From contig LNAC01000340.1 of NCBI GenBank assembly GCA_002007465.1, positions 394,850 through 458,849 of the forward strand: DNA of 64,000 nt. Direction: 5' to 3'. The translations under genes were made by a program, and so were the position numbers. Origin of the DNA: Ailurus styani. Its lineage: Eukaryota; Chordata; Mammalia; Carnivora; Ailuridae. Shown in pieces: positions 23,717 through 37,159 of the stretch (position 1 is the stretch's first letter; each line of letters opens with the position of its first letter). The notes beneath the pieces are model-generated. The model was not told where the DNA came from. It worked only from the letters and a program-made list of their open reading frames with translations, and searched no databases.

Positions 23717-24744
23717 AGTGAGGGAATCATCCAGGCTTGATAATTAGTTCTAGGAAAGGACTACGGGTATGGCTATTGACACACTAGATGTCGTAGATGA
23801 AAACCCTACTACGTTGTCAAGGGAGCTCCACTGGCAAAATCTATAAGCCTGCATTTTAAGTTTTTTGCTGTTAACAGCATCAACACAATCCTTGGGCCCC
23901 TCCAAGTTCAAGGGCGGGAACTAGGTTACAAAAGATTTAGAGTCTTGGGTGGGTCATATTCCTCAAGAGCCACTTCGGGAGTGACCAAGAAGGAAAATGG
24001 ACAAAGACAATCTTCCCACAAGGCAGAGCCAGGAGCTTGGAGAACAATAAACTAGGAAGCTGTTTAAGCAAGGAATGTCACCCGTGTCCAGGGCACAACC
24101 ACACAGTACCTGCCTGCCAAGTTTTCCTAACAACTAAGGGCAGCGCCTTGTATGTCTTCCACGACTATGCGCTTCCCTAATGGGAGTTTTCTGTGACTCT
24201 CCTGCCTGCTGCAAGATGGCATATGGACGAAGAGTGGCAGATAACATGTCTCTATTGGCTCAGGGCTCCCTGGACCACAAGAAGCCACACACACAATCCA
24301 ATGGATAGGACTGAGCTTCACCCCAAGATCCTGAACTTTCCCCTGGAAGCAGTGATTGCATAGAATGTTAGTTTCCTCCCTTGGGGAAGGGGGGACATGC
24401 TTTATGTGACAGAATAAGGACACACATAGATATTTGGTGGCTAGGGAGCTAGTGACACACCTAGCCAAGGATACAAAGGCACAAGGGATGGAAATCCCTT
24501 TTGGGCTTTCGCAAGATTCTCTACATCTCCTTCTTCCTCTTCGTATTGGCTGGATGACTGTCCTGAAGTCCACATGCTGATGATAAAGAAAGCCAAATCC
24601 ATCAGTCTTGGTACCTACATGACCTTCTTGCTGCCCCCCACCTCACTCCTCTCCCAGACTTTAGTGATTAAGAAACAACCTTCTATTATGTTCAGATCCT
24701 AAGATGTGGGGGTTAGTTTCTACAACAGCTAATGTAATTGTAAT

Positions 24745-24850
24745 GATTATAATACAGAGAAACAATGCCTGGCATATAATAAGCACCATACAAGTGTAGC
24801 TATTATTATAATACCCATTTTACAGATAGGAAAACTGTAAGTTGTGGGTG
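24745..24850. repeat. MIR pieces, mixed orientation (weak)
   Basis: A sense-like end (CAATGCCTGGCATATAATAAGC) is followed by an antisense-like core (CCCATTTTACAGATAGG). It is probably two fragments. Confidence 0.45.
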
Positions 24851-25529
24851 TGTCTGACTTCAAAGTCAATGATTTTTTACATATATACCTTTCAGTAGAT
24901 GACAATGAGACCTATTTTACAGGTGAGTTTGGCTCAAGGTCACAAATAATAATAGAGGCTTTCCCCCTATTTGAAAGCCATCAGCATGCCGCACCTGACC
25001 CCAGGTCTCTAGATTGATCCCTCATTGTTTTATTTTGCTGTTATTTTTATTTGCTGTTCCATGAAACACCCAACTTGAAAATGCCCCAGCACTGAACTGG
25101 CAAGTCTGTATAGAAAACCAAATAACCCTCCACTGACCCAAATTCCAAGTTTTAATTTACATGCAGCCAGTTAATTAAAAACGTGCTCGGTGAGCACAGA
25201 CATGGCTGTGGCTGACTCCTGAGATAGTTTTCTTATTCTTCGTCAGAAGCTAGGTTTCTTCTGTGACATTTTTGTCCAGCACGGCAACACTGCACCATGG
25301 AACAGCATGGCCAGGTAGGGGAACCAGACAACCGCTGAGAAAGCATTTAGTGCAGATCAGAATCTAAGGGGGCAACAGTGAAGCAAAAGACCTGAAAACT
25401 CTCCTCCTCACCAAGCCAGTGCTGCCAGGGGCTAGGGCTCATGTTAATTAATGTTTATAAAGTGATTTGGGATCACTGAATGAAAGAGACTATTCAAAAT
25501 CACCAGCCTGAATAATCAGTGTTTTAAGG

Positions 25530-25775
25530 AAGCCATTATAATCGAGTACCTACTATGTGACAGGTGTTTTCACATACTTGATCTGATTTAATCCTTTAAA
25601 CACTGTATGGGGTAGATTTGGATTTTCTTCCTTTTTTATGCTTTTTTGTTTTGTTTTGGCAATCCTCACTACGCAGAGGAGAAAACCAAATTCAGCAAAA
25701 TTAAGTCATTTGCTGGAAAGCAGCAGAGCTGAAATATGAGGCTTAATCTTTCCCAATGTAAAGTCCTTATCCCTT
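25530..25775 (-). repeat. MIR SINE, antisense
   Basis: It contains GAGTACCTACTATGTGACAGG, TTTAATCCTTTAAACACTG and ATTAAGTCATTTGCTGG. Confidence 0.7.
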
Positions 25776-25849
25776 TCATCATACCACACTGCCTCTTCCA
25801 GTCTTCCCTTCACACTCTTTCTGCATTTAAAACTAAATTTCATTCAAGG

Positions 25850-26010
25850 ATGCCTATGGCTTTGCTTTTAATGTCTTTTTTTACTGCGGTAACATTTTAA
25901 AATACAGTGAAATGCACACATCTTATGTTTACAATGCAATCAATGCATTTTGACAAATGCACCTACCCCTGAACCCTACCACCCAGGAAAGTTCCCTAGT
26001 GCCCCTTCAC
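25850..26010 (-). repeat. Old L1-type fragment (orientation tentative)
   Basis: It shows ACATTTTAAAATACAGTG, AAATGCACACATCTTATG and TTTTGACAAATGCACCTACC, a series common in old mammalian L1 (L1M) fragments. It has no coding capacity. Confidence 0.5.
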
Positions 26011-26274
26011 TAAGGATATCTTTAATTAAAAATACAGCAAATAAAATGAGCTACTTCCCTTTGACCCAAACCATCTTTTTCTGACCTTGGCAGTGGAGGC
26101 TGAGCCCATGGAACCAATCCCTGAGATGAGCCCCCTGAATTATTTGACTTTGGGAATATCAGGAAAGGGGGATCCATCCAAGTAAAATTCTGTACCCTGC
26201 TGGCTCCATCCGTACTGAACACACTGAGATGAGTTAATCTGGATGAGACAGAGATGTGAGATACCATTATGCCT

Positions 26275-26480
26275 GGATTATCACAACTACCACTACCATT
26301 TTGGCCCCTGCCATGTGTCAGGCAGCAGACTATAACACCCTTACATACATCATCTCACTTAATCCCAATTATTATCTCTATTTTATAGCTGAAGAAACTG
26401 GGCTCAGAGAGGTTAGGTAACATGCCTAAGAACACAGAGCTGTAACATGACAGCCTTGAAATTCAAATCCAGGAGTTCTG
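26275..26480 (-). repeat. MIR SINE, antisense
   Basis: It contains CTGCCATGTGTCAGGCAGC, ATAGCTGAAGAAACTGGG and CTCAGAGAGGTTAGGTAAC. Confidence 0.8.
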
Positions 26481-27544
26481 ACTTCAGAGGACTTTAGAGA
26501 GGTCGGTGACAGATGCTGGAGGGTGAATTTTAAATCACCAAAGACTTAATGGACCACTTATATTCATTCAACAAATAGTACCCACCATCTGGTAGGTACA
26601 AGGTGCTGTGCTGAGTGATATGGGAGACAAAGATGTATCGACATAAGCTTGCACTGGAGGGGCCATGGTGTAATGGGGAGTCAAAGCAAGGTCAGGGTCG
26701 GGATTCCCAAGGCAGGGGGAAAGGGCTGCCTATGGCACGGGTATGGGGATTTGGGTATGGGGATTGGGGAAGGGGCTGCATCAAGGGAGGCCTCACAAAG
26801 GTGTTGGAAAGATTATTCTTGACCAAGTCTCCAGGGATGAGAACTGGCCAGCTCTGAAGTGTTTGAGGTAAAATGACTCACACACACAAAAGTGTCGAAG
26901 CACTTCTGCCTGCCCCTCATTTAGCTATTGCAAAAATCAATCAAGCAAAATTTTAAAACCCCACAGAAACCCAACATCTGCTGGGGTCTCTTAGCTCTTA
27001 TCCCAGCTCTTCGAAGCAGCTCAAAATCAACATAAGAGAAAAGCCCTCAAAGTACGTGGCCTAAACCCAGCCCTATTATTTTTGAGAGTCACCAAGCCTT
27101 TGCTTACAGCTAGTTAACTTCCGTTTTCTGAACTGAGTCTTGTGTGGTTCTGAACTGAGTCCCTGGGCGTGGCAGTTTAGCCCCAGCAAATTTAGAGGGG
27201 TGGACAGGTGTAGAGACGGCAGAAAGAGGGGGCAACCAAGGAGAAGGATTTGAAAAGATGATTCAAGAAACTAAAAAATCAATAGTTTCTTTTGAGACAT
27301 CATTGTATAATATTACACAGCAGCTTGAGCAACTGAACAGGCATCTAGTAAGCTCCAGCTGTGTACCAGGCTCTCTCTTAGACTTGGGCAGAGATTATAA
27401 AAATGTAAAATCTAGTACAGCCCACTCCAGTTTGAGAGGAACAGAAAGTGTATGAATTGGGACAGAATGTCAGGTTGTAATGGGTTTCTATTCAATGGAG
27501 GGCAAGGTGATGATGGCCTAAAGACAGGGAATTCATTGAATTCT

Positions 27545-27670
27545 CTCCAACAAAGAGCAAAACACTTAAGTTCCCTGTGCCTCAGTTCCTCCTCTGTACA
27601 ATGGGGATAATAGTAGTGCTTTCCAAGGGAATGCTGAGGATCAAATGGGTCAACATACAGAGTAGTGTTG
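27545..27670 (+). repeat. MIR SINE fragment, sense
   Basis: It contains CCCTGTGCCTCAGTTCCTC and CTGTACAATGGGGATAATAG. Confidence 0.75.
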
Positions 27671-28974
27671 GAGGCACACTGGTGGTTATTACCTCTGCAC
27701 CCCAGTACTTGCTCGGTCCTTAAATTTACTACATTTACTAACTGCTCAATAATTATCGATAAATAAACAAATTCACAAATGAATAAGAGAGAGTGCTGAG
27801 TTAAAGGGGAAACAATCGATCACGTAAGGCATGGGCTCCTTAATAAGGCTTGCAGATCAGAAAGACTGCCATGCAAAATAGTTTAATAGGTTTGATGTTT
27901 ATGTATATTTCAGATACCTAAGAAATGAATTGCTCATTTCTTACTCTTCTGCATAAATGACCTGCCATTTGAAACAAGCTCAAGGAAAGCAGAGAGAGAG
28001 AGAGAGATCACAATGAAATGACAGCATGTCTCATAGTAAGGGCCCCGAAACCCAGGAGTTAAAGCTCTGTGGTGTGGGAATCATTGGGATGGCAGCAAAC
28101 CCCAACCACCACACACTCACCCTGCCCAAAACCAATTCTGTGGTCTTCTCCTTCCTTAAATTATACTTACGCCGAAAAGGATAAACACAAAAACTGTCTT
28201 TAAAAGATGTTAAGGATCATAAAAGTAAAACCGATTTGAAAAGACCTAGAGGCTGCTAATACAGACAGAGCTACAAGAGGCCCTTGATTTACAGACGAGG
28301 AGACTGAGGCCCAAGAAGGAGAGTCAACCAAAGTCCTAAGTTCAAGAGAATGGCAAAGACACAGGTGGAGCAGGAAGCCGGGATTCCCACACTGGTGCCC
28401 GCTAAGGGGAATGCTCCCTCCTTGGAAGGAAACACTGAGAGCTTGGGAAAAACAGGCTCCAGTCCCAGCAGGGGGATAAGGGTTTGGGGGCCAGTAAGAA
28501 GTAAAAGGACGACTGTAATGGGAAAAGTAAGAACAGGGGAGGTGGGGCGCACCTGGTGGGAAGAAAACTAAGCCCTTCAATGCTTTTTGTGGGGGTAGGG
28601 CTCCGAACAGAGAGCAATCCAGTCCAAAGCTCCAGGTGAATCCTCCCCCTTCTGAAGAAGCTCCTACAAAGACCAATGCCTTCTCCTAGATGTTTCCACC
28701 TCTGGGCAGGATTTCACGTGGGTTTGGGGTGGGGGGGATGGGGAGCCTCGCAGAGGCTCTGCGCCCTCGACTGGCTGCAGAGGAGGAAGGTCTCCAGCAA
28801 AGAGATTCTCAGGAGTCTCCAGATCAACGCGGAAGTGGCGACCCCGCCCATCCCCCCCACCACGCCCACTTTGTTCCTTCTCCTCCCCCAACGATGATCA
28901 AAACCAGGTGAAAGCACTGAGAGCTGGAAGATCAGTTTTCCGAGAGCTCTCGCTGGAACCCCGCGCGCCTGCTC

Positions 28975-29070
28975 TCTCATGCGCACACTCACAGGCACAC
29001 TTCACATACACACGCACAGGCTCACAGACTCTCACAGACAAGCACACACTCACAGGCACACACTTGGCAC
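28975..29070. repeat. Impure CACA/CACAGG tandem repeat
   Basis: Units of CACA, CACAGG and CTCACAG alternate. The 17-mer cacactcacaggcacac occurs twice, about 60 bp apart. It lies at the left shoulder of the CpG island. Confidence 0.8.
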
Positions 29071-29917
29071 CCCCAGAGGCCGGGCCGCGCCCGCTGCATC
29101 TCTCTTCCAGCCCTCGGCAAACCGACAGGCAGCAACATGAATGAAATCTACCCGAAAGACTGCATTTCAGCTCCAACCACGCAACCTCCGGCCAAACCGC
29201 CGAATATGTAGCAAAGTTTTATTTCGCTTTAGAGTCTCCAGTTACGCTTCTACCATTTCCTGTGGAAAACTGAAGCTTTGAAGTGTCTAGCTCGGGCTTT
29301 CGCACACAGGCAGGACCGCCAGCTCGAGCTCTCGAAAACAAGAGCCCCCGGCCCCACCCCCTCCGCCTCCAGAACTGCAGGTTCAAACCCACCCAGCTCC
29401 CGCCTCCGAAAGAGGGGGGTGTGGGAGGGGATGACAGAACCTGCTGGAAACGACGCCCTAAACTGACAGCCCCTCCAGAACCCCGCCCCACTCCCATCTT
29501 GCCCGGGTCCCTAGTGGCGCTCTTTAAGCAAAGCGGTGACAGCTGCAGCTCCCCGCCACTGGGAACCGAGAGAGGCAAGAGCTGGGAGGTCGGAAATGGG
29601 GGGAGGCGGGTGTGCATCGCGCTGCACCCACCAGCTGCGCGCTCTGGCCTTCACAAACTGGCCCGGGAAAACTTGGGACCTCGAAGTCTTCCGGCTCCAC
29701 CTTCCCACCACACGCCTCTCGCCCCCACCGTTTCTAGGCCAGGCGAGCTCTCAAACGGTCTGCTCGACGGCCGGGGCCTAGGGTGCACGAGCGCCAGGAC
29801 AGTGCCCCGGAGGGCGCCGGGAAGCACGCGAACCGGGCGGCGGAGGGAGGAATGCACCTCCCCCGGGATCCCAGGGAGCCACACTCGTGCGCCCGAGGAT
29901 TTGGCATCTTCAAGGTC

Positions 29918-29943
29918 AACAAAACAAAACAAAACAAAACACA
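29918..29943. repeat. (CAAAA)n short tandem repeat
   Basis: Four to five AAAAC units (aacaaaacaaaacaaaacaa) lie in intron 1 within the CpG island. Confidence 0.9.
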
Positions 29944-29967
29944 GGGCTCTGGCAGAAATATGTACTA

Positions 29968-31627
<1,660 letters not shown>

Positions 31628-31749
31628 GCTGCGGCCGCCGGGGAGCCGAGGAGAAGGAGCAGCGAGCGCGGCGAGCGCCGGCGCGCGGGGAGAGCCGAGT
31701 CCGCGCTGCCTCGGCTCACTTTTCCACCAGCTGCTACTACCAAGTGTTA

Positions 31750-31812
31750 CTACTTTCGGCTGCCTACCCGAGCCGCCGCCGCTGGTAGACGCCGGGCGGA
31801 CCCCAAAGTCAT
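31750..31812 (-). promoter_or_regulatory. Second upstream ORF (20 codons) in ABTB3 leader
   Basis: The ATG at 31812-31810 reads MTLGSARRLPAAAARVGSRK and stops at TAG, 138 bases before the main start. It is relevant only if transcription begins to the right of 31812, which the promoter motifs suggest but do not prove. These are the only two ATGs I find between 31612 and about 32210 on this strand. Confidence 0.4.
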
Positions 31813-32029
31813 CTTCCAGAGCCGGGGCCGGAGCTGGGGCGCACTGGGGGGCGAGCCAGGCCGGGAGGCAAGCTCACACGGGGACTAGCCCCTTTCTTCC
31901 CGAATAAAATAAAAAAGTGTCCGACCCGCTCCTCCCTGGGCCCTGCTGGGCGCAGAAGCCGCCGGCCGCCAGCCTCCGTGTTCGTTGGACGGAAGTGGAC
32001 TCAGATGCCGCCGCTGCAGCAGCTCTGCT

Positions 32030-32080
32030 GGCAGCCGGCTCCCGGCTCCGGGCTCCGGGCTCCCGGCTCCCGGCCCGGGG
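32030..32080 (-). repeat. GC-rich GGCTCCC/GGCTCCG tandem repeat in leader
   Basis: Five to six near-identical 7-8-bp units on the plus strand become CCGGGAG-type units in the RNA sense. They offer several GGG runs that could fold into a stable hairpin or quadruplex-like structure. Confidence 0.7.
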
Positions 32081-32359
32081 TTCGCTAGGCGCCCGCCGGG
32101 CACTGAAGCGCAGCAGCTACGGCGGCGGCTGCAAACCCGGCCCAACCCCGCAAACCCCGGGCAGCCAGCGGGGCGGGCGTATGTAAAGCAGGGCCCAGGA
32201 GAGCCAATGGAATCAGAGGATGCTAATTACCTCGCCTTTTTTTAAAAATTTATTCCTCAGCTCCACGTAGCCCCGCCCCTCACACACGCCCCCGGCGGTG
32301 ACCAGGGCTGCAGGAAGTGGCGGGCAGCGGCCTGGGGATTGGGGGTCCGGTGGCAACGT

Positions 32360-33520
32360 AGAGACGCGGATGTTATCTCCCTGCTGCTGTCCCTGCCCCT
32401 CCGGCTCGAGGCTTTGGTCCCAGAATGGGAGGGTCGTAGGTTGAGCAGGTGACTCACACCCACCACCCCCCAAGGTGTGCTACCCGCCAGTGGTCCACTG
32501 GGATCGCTTCCTGCCCCTGAGTTTCGGATTTCACTTTCCTTTTTTTCTTTAATACGCAAAGCGTGTTTTTTTCTCCTTTCTCCCTTCCCCCACCGTCGGG
32601 TCCCCAAACCAGTTAAGGCGGTCCTCTTGCAGCCCTAGTTTTCCTCAGCGTGGAAGTAAGGTTAGAAACCAGGCCAGGGAGCCCAGAGGCCTGGGCGCTG
32701 GACACGACTGGAAGACTGAAATCTCAGGACATTAGCCACCTGCCACCAGGGCACAGTAACTAGGTTCTTTTCAATAGCCAGGAGGACGACAGTGCACCCA
32801 TCCTTCAAAGGCCTGGGAGGTGCCCCTGGAGGGAAAGCTCCCGTCCCACTTTGTCAGCTTGGTGCCCCTAGTTCCGACAGCTTGGTCTCAAAAGGGTAAA
32901 TTTGCAGGGAGGAGATTTTTCTTCTTTGACTAAAGAAAGATACAACATTTGCATGACTTAGCTGCATGGGTGTCAAATGGCATTGTCTTGTTTGTCTTCA
33001 CCCACCAGGGGAAAAAAACCCATCCCTTTTCACCAGGGGGTTCCCAGCTCCCACACATGCCTCTGCCTGAGGTTAGGAATTTTCAGCTTAGAAGTCCCTT
33101 CCTACCGCAAAGCAGCCCAGATCCTCCAGTACCAGTCTGGGTGCTTTACTTGCCCACTCCCCTTCTGAAGCTGTTGATTCCTGGGCCCTTGTGGTACTAG
33201 GTAGTTACAATATGATAATGTGTCTAGATTGCACACCGGACTAGGGGTTCACCGTGCACAGACCTGTCGCAGAGGAGGTACTCAGTGAATAATTTGCTAT
33301 AATTGGGTGGATTAAGGAAGGAAGGACATGCTTTTGAACTGTTGGTTTGAATGTTCAACAATGGACTTTCCCAGATAACTCTATAGATTATCTGACGTTT
33401 CACTTATCTGTCATCCCAAATCCACCCATCCCTTCACCCCCAAGAAACCGCTCCCCTCTGTGGCTATCATCCTAGTACTCATGAGTACATACGCTCAGCC
33501 CATCCCACTCTATTATAACA
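32360..33520. other. Upstream flank with no recognisable feature
   Basis: I see no repeat family, exon or clear site here beyond scattered purine-rich patches. GC content drops to background. Confidence 0.5.
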
Positions 33521-33529
33521 TTCTACCAA

Positions 33530-33745
33530 CTGTTCGCCTTCTCCCCTGCCTCTTCCTTCTCCAATCCATCCAGCTCAGGATCTTAAAAAGCCCAGTTCTA
33601 ATCTTGTCATTCCTTCCTTGAAAAAAATTCAAAGATTCCTCATTGCCTTCCAGATAAATAAAGTTTATACTGATTAGCTGGCCTTCAGGGATCTCTCCAC
33701 TCTATTCCCAGACTCTCTTTCCATAAAATTCCAAACCTTTTAATA
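33530..33745 (+). repeat. L2 LINE fragment
   Basis: It contains CTAATCTTGTCATTCCTTCC, AGATTCCTCATTGCCTTCCA, GATAAATAAAGTTTATACTG and CTGGCCTTCAGGGATCTCTC, in L2 sense order. Confidence 0.6.
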
Positions 33746-33752
33746 AGGGAGT

Positions 33753-34218
33753 GTGATGATTAATTTTATGTGTCAACTTGAGTGGGCCACAGGTGCCCAG
33801 TTTAAACATTGTTTCTGGATATGTCTCTGAGGGTCTTTTCAGATGAAATCAGAATTTGAATTGTGGATGCAGGGAAGTAGATCACCCTCCCCAATGTGGT
33901 TGGACATTATCCAATCCAAATAGAAGAGAAGGTAGAGGAAGGAGGAATTCATTGGTTTGTTTTGTTTTGTTTTTTCCCACCTCACTGATTGAGCTGGGAC
34001 ATATCTCATCTTCTTTGGCCCTGGGAAAGGGATTTAGACCCCTGGCTCTCCCTGGTTCTCAGGTCTTTGGACTTGGACTGAATACCACCAGCTTTCCTGG
34101 GTCTCTAGCTCACAAACTTCAGGCTGTGGGACTTCTCAGCCTCTATAATTCATTATGAGCCAATTCCTCATAATAAATCTCAATATATTTGTTTTCTCTG
34201 TTTTTCCAGAGAATCAGA
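33753..34218 (+). repeat. Ancient LTR-like element (same family as 18290-18575)
   Basis: It begins GTGTGATGATTAATTTTATG TGTCAACTTGA-like, then GTGGGCCACAGGTGCCCAG. Later it shows GGACTTCTCAGCCTCTATAA and GAGCCAATTCCTCATAATAAA, and ends near TTTTCCAGAGAATCAGAACC. Non-coding. The family is not named with confidence. Confidence 0.6.
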
Positions 34219-34226
34219 ACCAGTTG

Positions 34227-34268
<42 letters not shown>

Positions 34269-34285
34269 TCTGATTCTCTGGAAAA
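34202..34285. repeat. (TG)n microsatellite flanked by a perfect 17-bp inverted repeat
   Basis: The left arm ttttccagagaatcaga (34202-34218) and right arm tctgattctctggaaaa (34269-34285) are exact reverse complements. The loop is mostly (TG)n at 34229-34266. Confidence 0.97.
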
Positions 34286-34382
34286 TCAACTACCACGTGG
34301 TCTTTAATGACATAAGCGTGCCTTCCTGTCTAGATTATGTATCATCACATTAACCTCCTGAACATATATTCACACTCATGTA

Positions 34383-34431
<49 letters not shown>
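34383..34431. repeat. (CA)n microsatellite
   Basis: About 24 CA units, lying about 120 bp from the (TG)n tract and complementary to it. Confidence 0.97.
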
Positions 34432-34434
<3 letters not shown>

Positions 34435-34439
34435 ATGCT

Positions 34440-34750
34440 TTAGCCATACTAAAATCACTTCCTGGTTTTCCAAGTTACCATGTTATCCCTTGCATCCCAT
34501 ATCATTTTGCAGATGCTGTTCCCCTTGCTCCGGACATCCTCTAAAGTTCAGCTCCAAGATTGTTACCACTGTGAAATTTCCCCCATGCTGCCTCCTCTCC
34601 ACCCAGCCCAGACCTGGGAAGGTATCTCCATCTCTGTTGCTTGGGCTTTGTTCCCAGGGCCCTTTTTCTTCTCCTGTACATGTTTCCCTGGTGATCTCAC
34701 CCACTCATATGCCTTCATTTACCACCTATGTACTGATGATGCTTGAATGA
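34440..34750 (+). repeat. L2-like fragment (weak)
   Basis: It contains CAGATGCTGTTCCCCTTGCTC and AAAGTTCAGCTCCAAGATTG, resembling the L2 coding 3' end. Confidence 0.45.
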
Positions 34751-35084
34751 GGACCGCCCAGTGGTGCAGAGGACTGGGGAAAGCCTCGTGCATGGAGGCG
34801 GGCGGAGAGGGAGACTGAAAGAATGAGCTTAGCACTGATTTATTTTCTTCTGTAGCACCAGGTCAACTTGCCTTCCAGGACTGCTTCTGCCAATTCTCCA
34901 ATCATACAGCCGGTGTTTACTCATTTCATCTTTTATTCTCCCTTTCTTTGCCTTTGAAATGCACAAAATAATCACAACCACCTTTAGGGGGTTGCTGGGG
35001 GTCAAGTGAGCTGTTTCCATGTAAGGATTGAACACAGTGTTCCACATGTGATAATAACCCTGGAAATGTCTGTTGTCATCTTAT

Positions 35085-35335
35085 GCATTTTCCTATCCTT
35101 TACAACAAACACCTATCTCTTATAGAGTCTGCGGGGAGAATGACAACTGTTACATAAAAAAATCCAACTTCTTCCAGGATGCGCTGAAATACTACCTTCC
35201 CCAGAAGGTTTCCCTGTGTCTCAGCAGACATGCCCTTCTCTCTTACGCTGTAGATGTTGGGCATATGCTTTCTCCCACCTTCCAGGGGAGGACTCCTTGG
35301 CCCCTAACGCAGTGCCAGTACTAATAGGCATATTC
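35085..35335 (+). repeat. L2-like fragment (weak)
   Basis: It contains CAGGATGCGCTGAAATACTACC and CCCAGAAGGTTTCCCTGTG, followed by loosely L2-like text. Confidence 0.35.
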
Positions 35336-35499
35336 CTTAGTATTATGGATAAACCAAAGCATATGTCCATTTATTTCACTAAAATAAGTCCTTAATGATA
35401 ATGTTATGCATCTCTGGGTGAATGACCTCTAAACAGTAGGAATAGTGAATGCATCGACCTGATGTTAAAAATTAGTCCCTGTATTAGAAAATTCCATGT

Positions 35500-35900
35500 C
35501 TGCAAAAATGTATGATGAAGAAAATTGAAATAATCCAAAATCCCACCTTACAGAGATCATCTACATGAACAATTTCTTGTATTTCCTTCTGGTCTAATTT
35601 CTTTCCCATCTTTTTTCTTTTAAACTTACAGTTCAACGGTTGAAATTATTCTTTAAATTCTTTTGCATTTTGATTTCTTTCCTCAAAAAAATTCCTCAAA
35701 CTTTGTAATATAATCATTTCCATATGCTATTAGATATTTATCCCAAATATTCTTTTTTGTGTGGCTACAAAATATTCCAACATGTGTTTATATCTTAATT
35801 GATGTGTTGGTTTCTCCTCTGGTTGTTTCTGTTTTCTAACTAGTATAAGTAATGCTGGGATGGACCTCTTTGCATATAAATAAGTCTCTTCTTTGAAACC
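35500..35900 (-). repeat. Old L1 (L1M) fragment, antisense
   Basis: It contains GTGGCTACAAAATATTCCAAC, GTTTCTCCTCTGGTTGTTTC and AAGTAATGCTGGGATGGACC, the antisense form of an old L1 3' region. Confidence 0.5.
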
Positions 35901-36029
35901 AGAAATCTTATATACATTACCCTTTAAGAAATTCAGCTAGACAGTAAACGTACACTGAAGATTAAAAATAAAAAAAACCCCAGGAAATTAAATTCCTGGG
36001 ATTATTTTGCCTATGAGATTAGCAAAGAT

Positions 36030-36680
36030 TTATAAATTCAGTCATGATGAATGTGTGTCATGGTGGGGGCATACACTGGGGTGATCTTTTGAGAGGGCAG
36101 TTGGCCAATACGTATCAAAATGTCAGTGTGCATTCCTTGTGATTTCCCAGAAATCATATCTTCTGATTACCCAAGGTGATTCTTATGAATTTTTCTTTTC
36201 TTTCTTTTTTTTTTTTTTTAAGATTTTATCTATTTATTTGACGGAGAGAGAGAGATCACAAGTAGGCAGAAAGGCAGGCAGAGAAAGAGAGGAGGAAGCA
36301 GGCTCCCCACCAAGCAGGGAGCCTGATGCAGGCCTAGATTCAGGACCTTGAGATCATGACCTGAGCCAAAGGCATAGGCTTTAACCCACTGAGCCACCCA
36401 GGTGCCCTGAATTTTTCAAAAGTATACAGGATGTTCTTGGTAATGTTATCACATAGGACTTTGGGAAGCAATCTAAATGTCTTTCAGTTAGGTCTGATGA
36501 AAGGTATTATAGTAACTCATACAAGGTAATACTAAGCAGTTGCAAAGAATAATGGTGGTGATCTTTAGTTCCACATCATATTGGTGAGTGAAGAGATTTT
36601 TGAAAATAGGTTTTGGAATTGCATATATAATATGATCCCATTTGTGTAAAATGCTTTATGTAGAGCTAAATATGTATATA
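36030..36680 (+). repeat. Old L1 (L1M) 3' fragment, split by a SINE
   Basis: It shows GCATTCCTTGTGATTTCCCAG, AGCAATCTAAATGTCTTTCAG and ATAATATGATCCCATTTGTG in sense order of an L1M 3' end. A CAN SINE at 36196-36407 interrupts it. Confidence 0.6.
36196..36407 (-). mobile_element. CAN SINE
   Basis: Reverse orientation: a T-rich start, then AAGATTTTATCTATTTATTTG, ending in the reverse-complemented head CTGAGCCACCCAGGTGCC. The target-site duplication tgaatttttc lies at 36186-36195 and 36408-36417. Confidence 0.95.
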
Positions 36681-37159
36681 AGTATCTAAATTTGCCTGAA
36701 AGGATGGAAATAATAGCTATAAATAGTTTGTTGGATTTCTGGAGGGTTTTTCTTTTTTAAGGAGTTTTGGTTTATTTTAGTTCTGTCCCCTTCTTTTCCT
36801 CCTTTTTTTCCTCATGATTTTTAACTTTCTTCTTTGTACTTCTGAACTGTGATAGAATACATATCATATCAAAATACATATAATTTTTACCAGAGCCCAG
36901 AAAGCTATTATCAAAAGGAATTTAAATTGTTTTCTGGCTAGTATTCTGAAGCCTACCAGTTAATCAAACTAGAAACATAATCCTTTATCCTTCCACGTTC
37001 TAGAAGCCAAACAGAAAGTGTAGCAACTGACCCAACAACCATAAGTTGAACCAGCTTACTTGGCCAGATTCACACATGTTGGGTGCTTCATCACTTAAGC
37101 ACATGATGCTTCACGTAAACACGTAAGTGTGTAAGCACACATCTACTGTGCCCGAGCCG

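Larger units (their letters stand above)
22480..24740 (+). mobile_element. Degraded MaLR/ERVL-type LTR element (tentative), interrupted by two SINEs
   Basis: Around 22790-22840 an LTR-end-like stretch is followed by AAATTGGTACCAGAAGCGGGG, a phrase I associate with the start of MaLR internal sequence. Around 24490-24735 a second LTR-like stretch ends GGGGGTTAGTTTCTACAACAG. The part between shows no open retroviral gene. Two CAN SINEs sit at 23299-23716. The two LTR-like ends are too diverged to align by eye, so they may be separate fragments. Confidence 0.35.

Noticed and set aside
22480..24740. A possible intact endogenous retrovirus
   Set aside because: Only LTR-like and leader-like remnants are visible; no retroviral open frame remains, so it is listed as a degraded element at low confidence.
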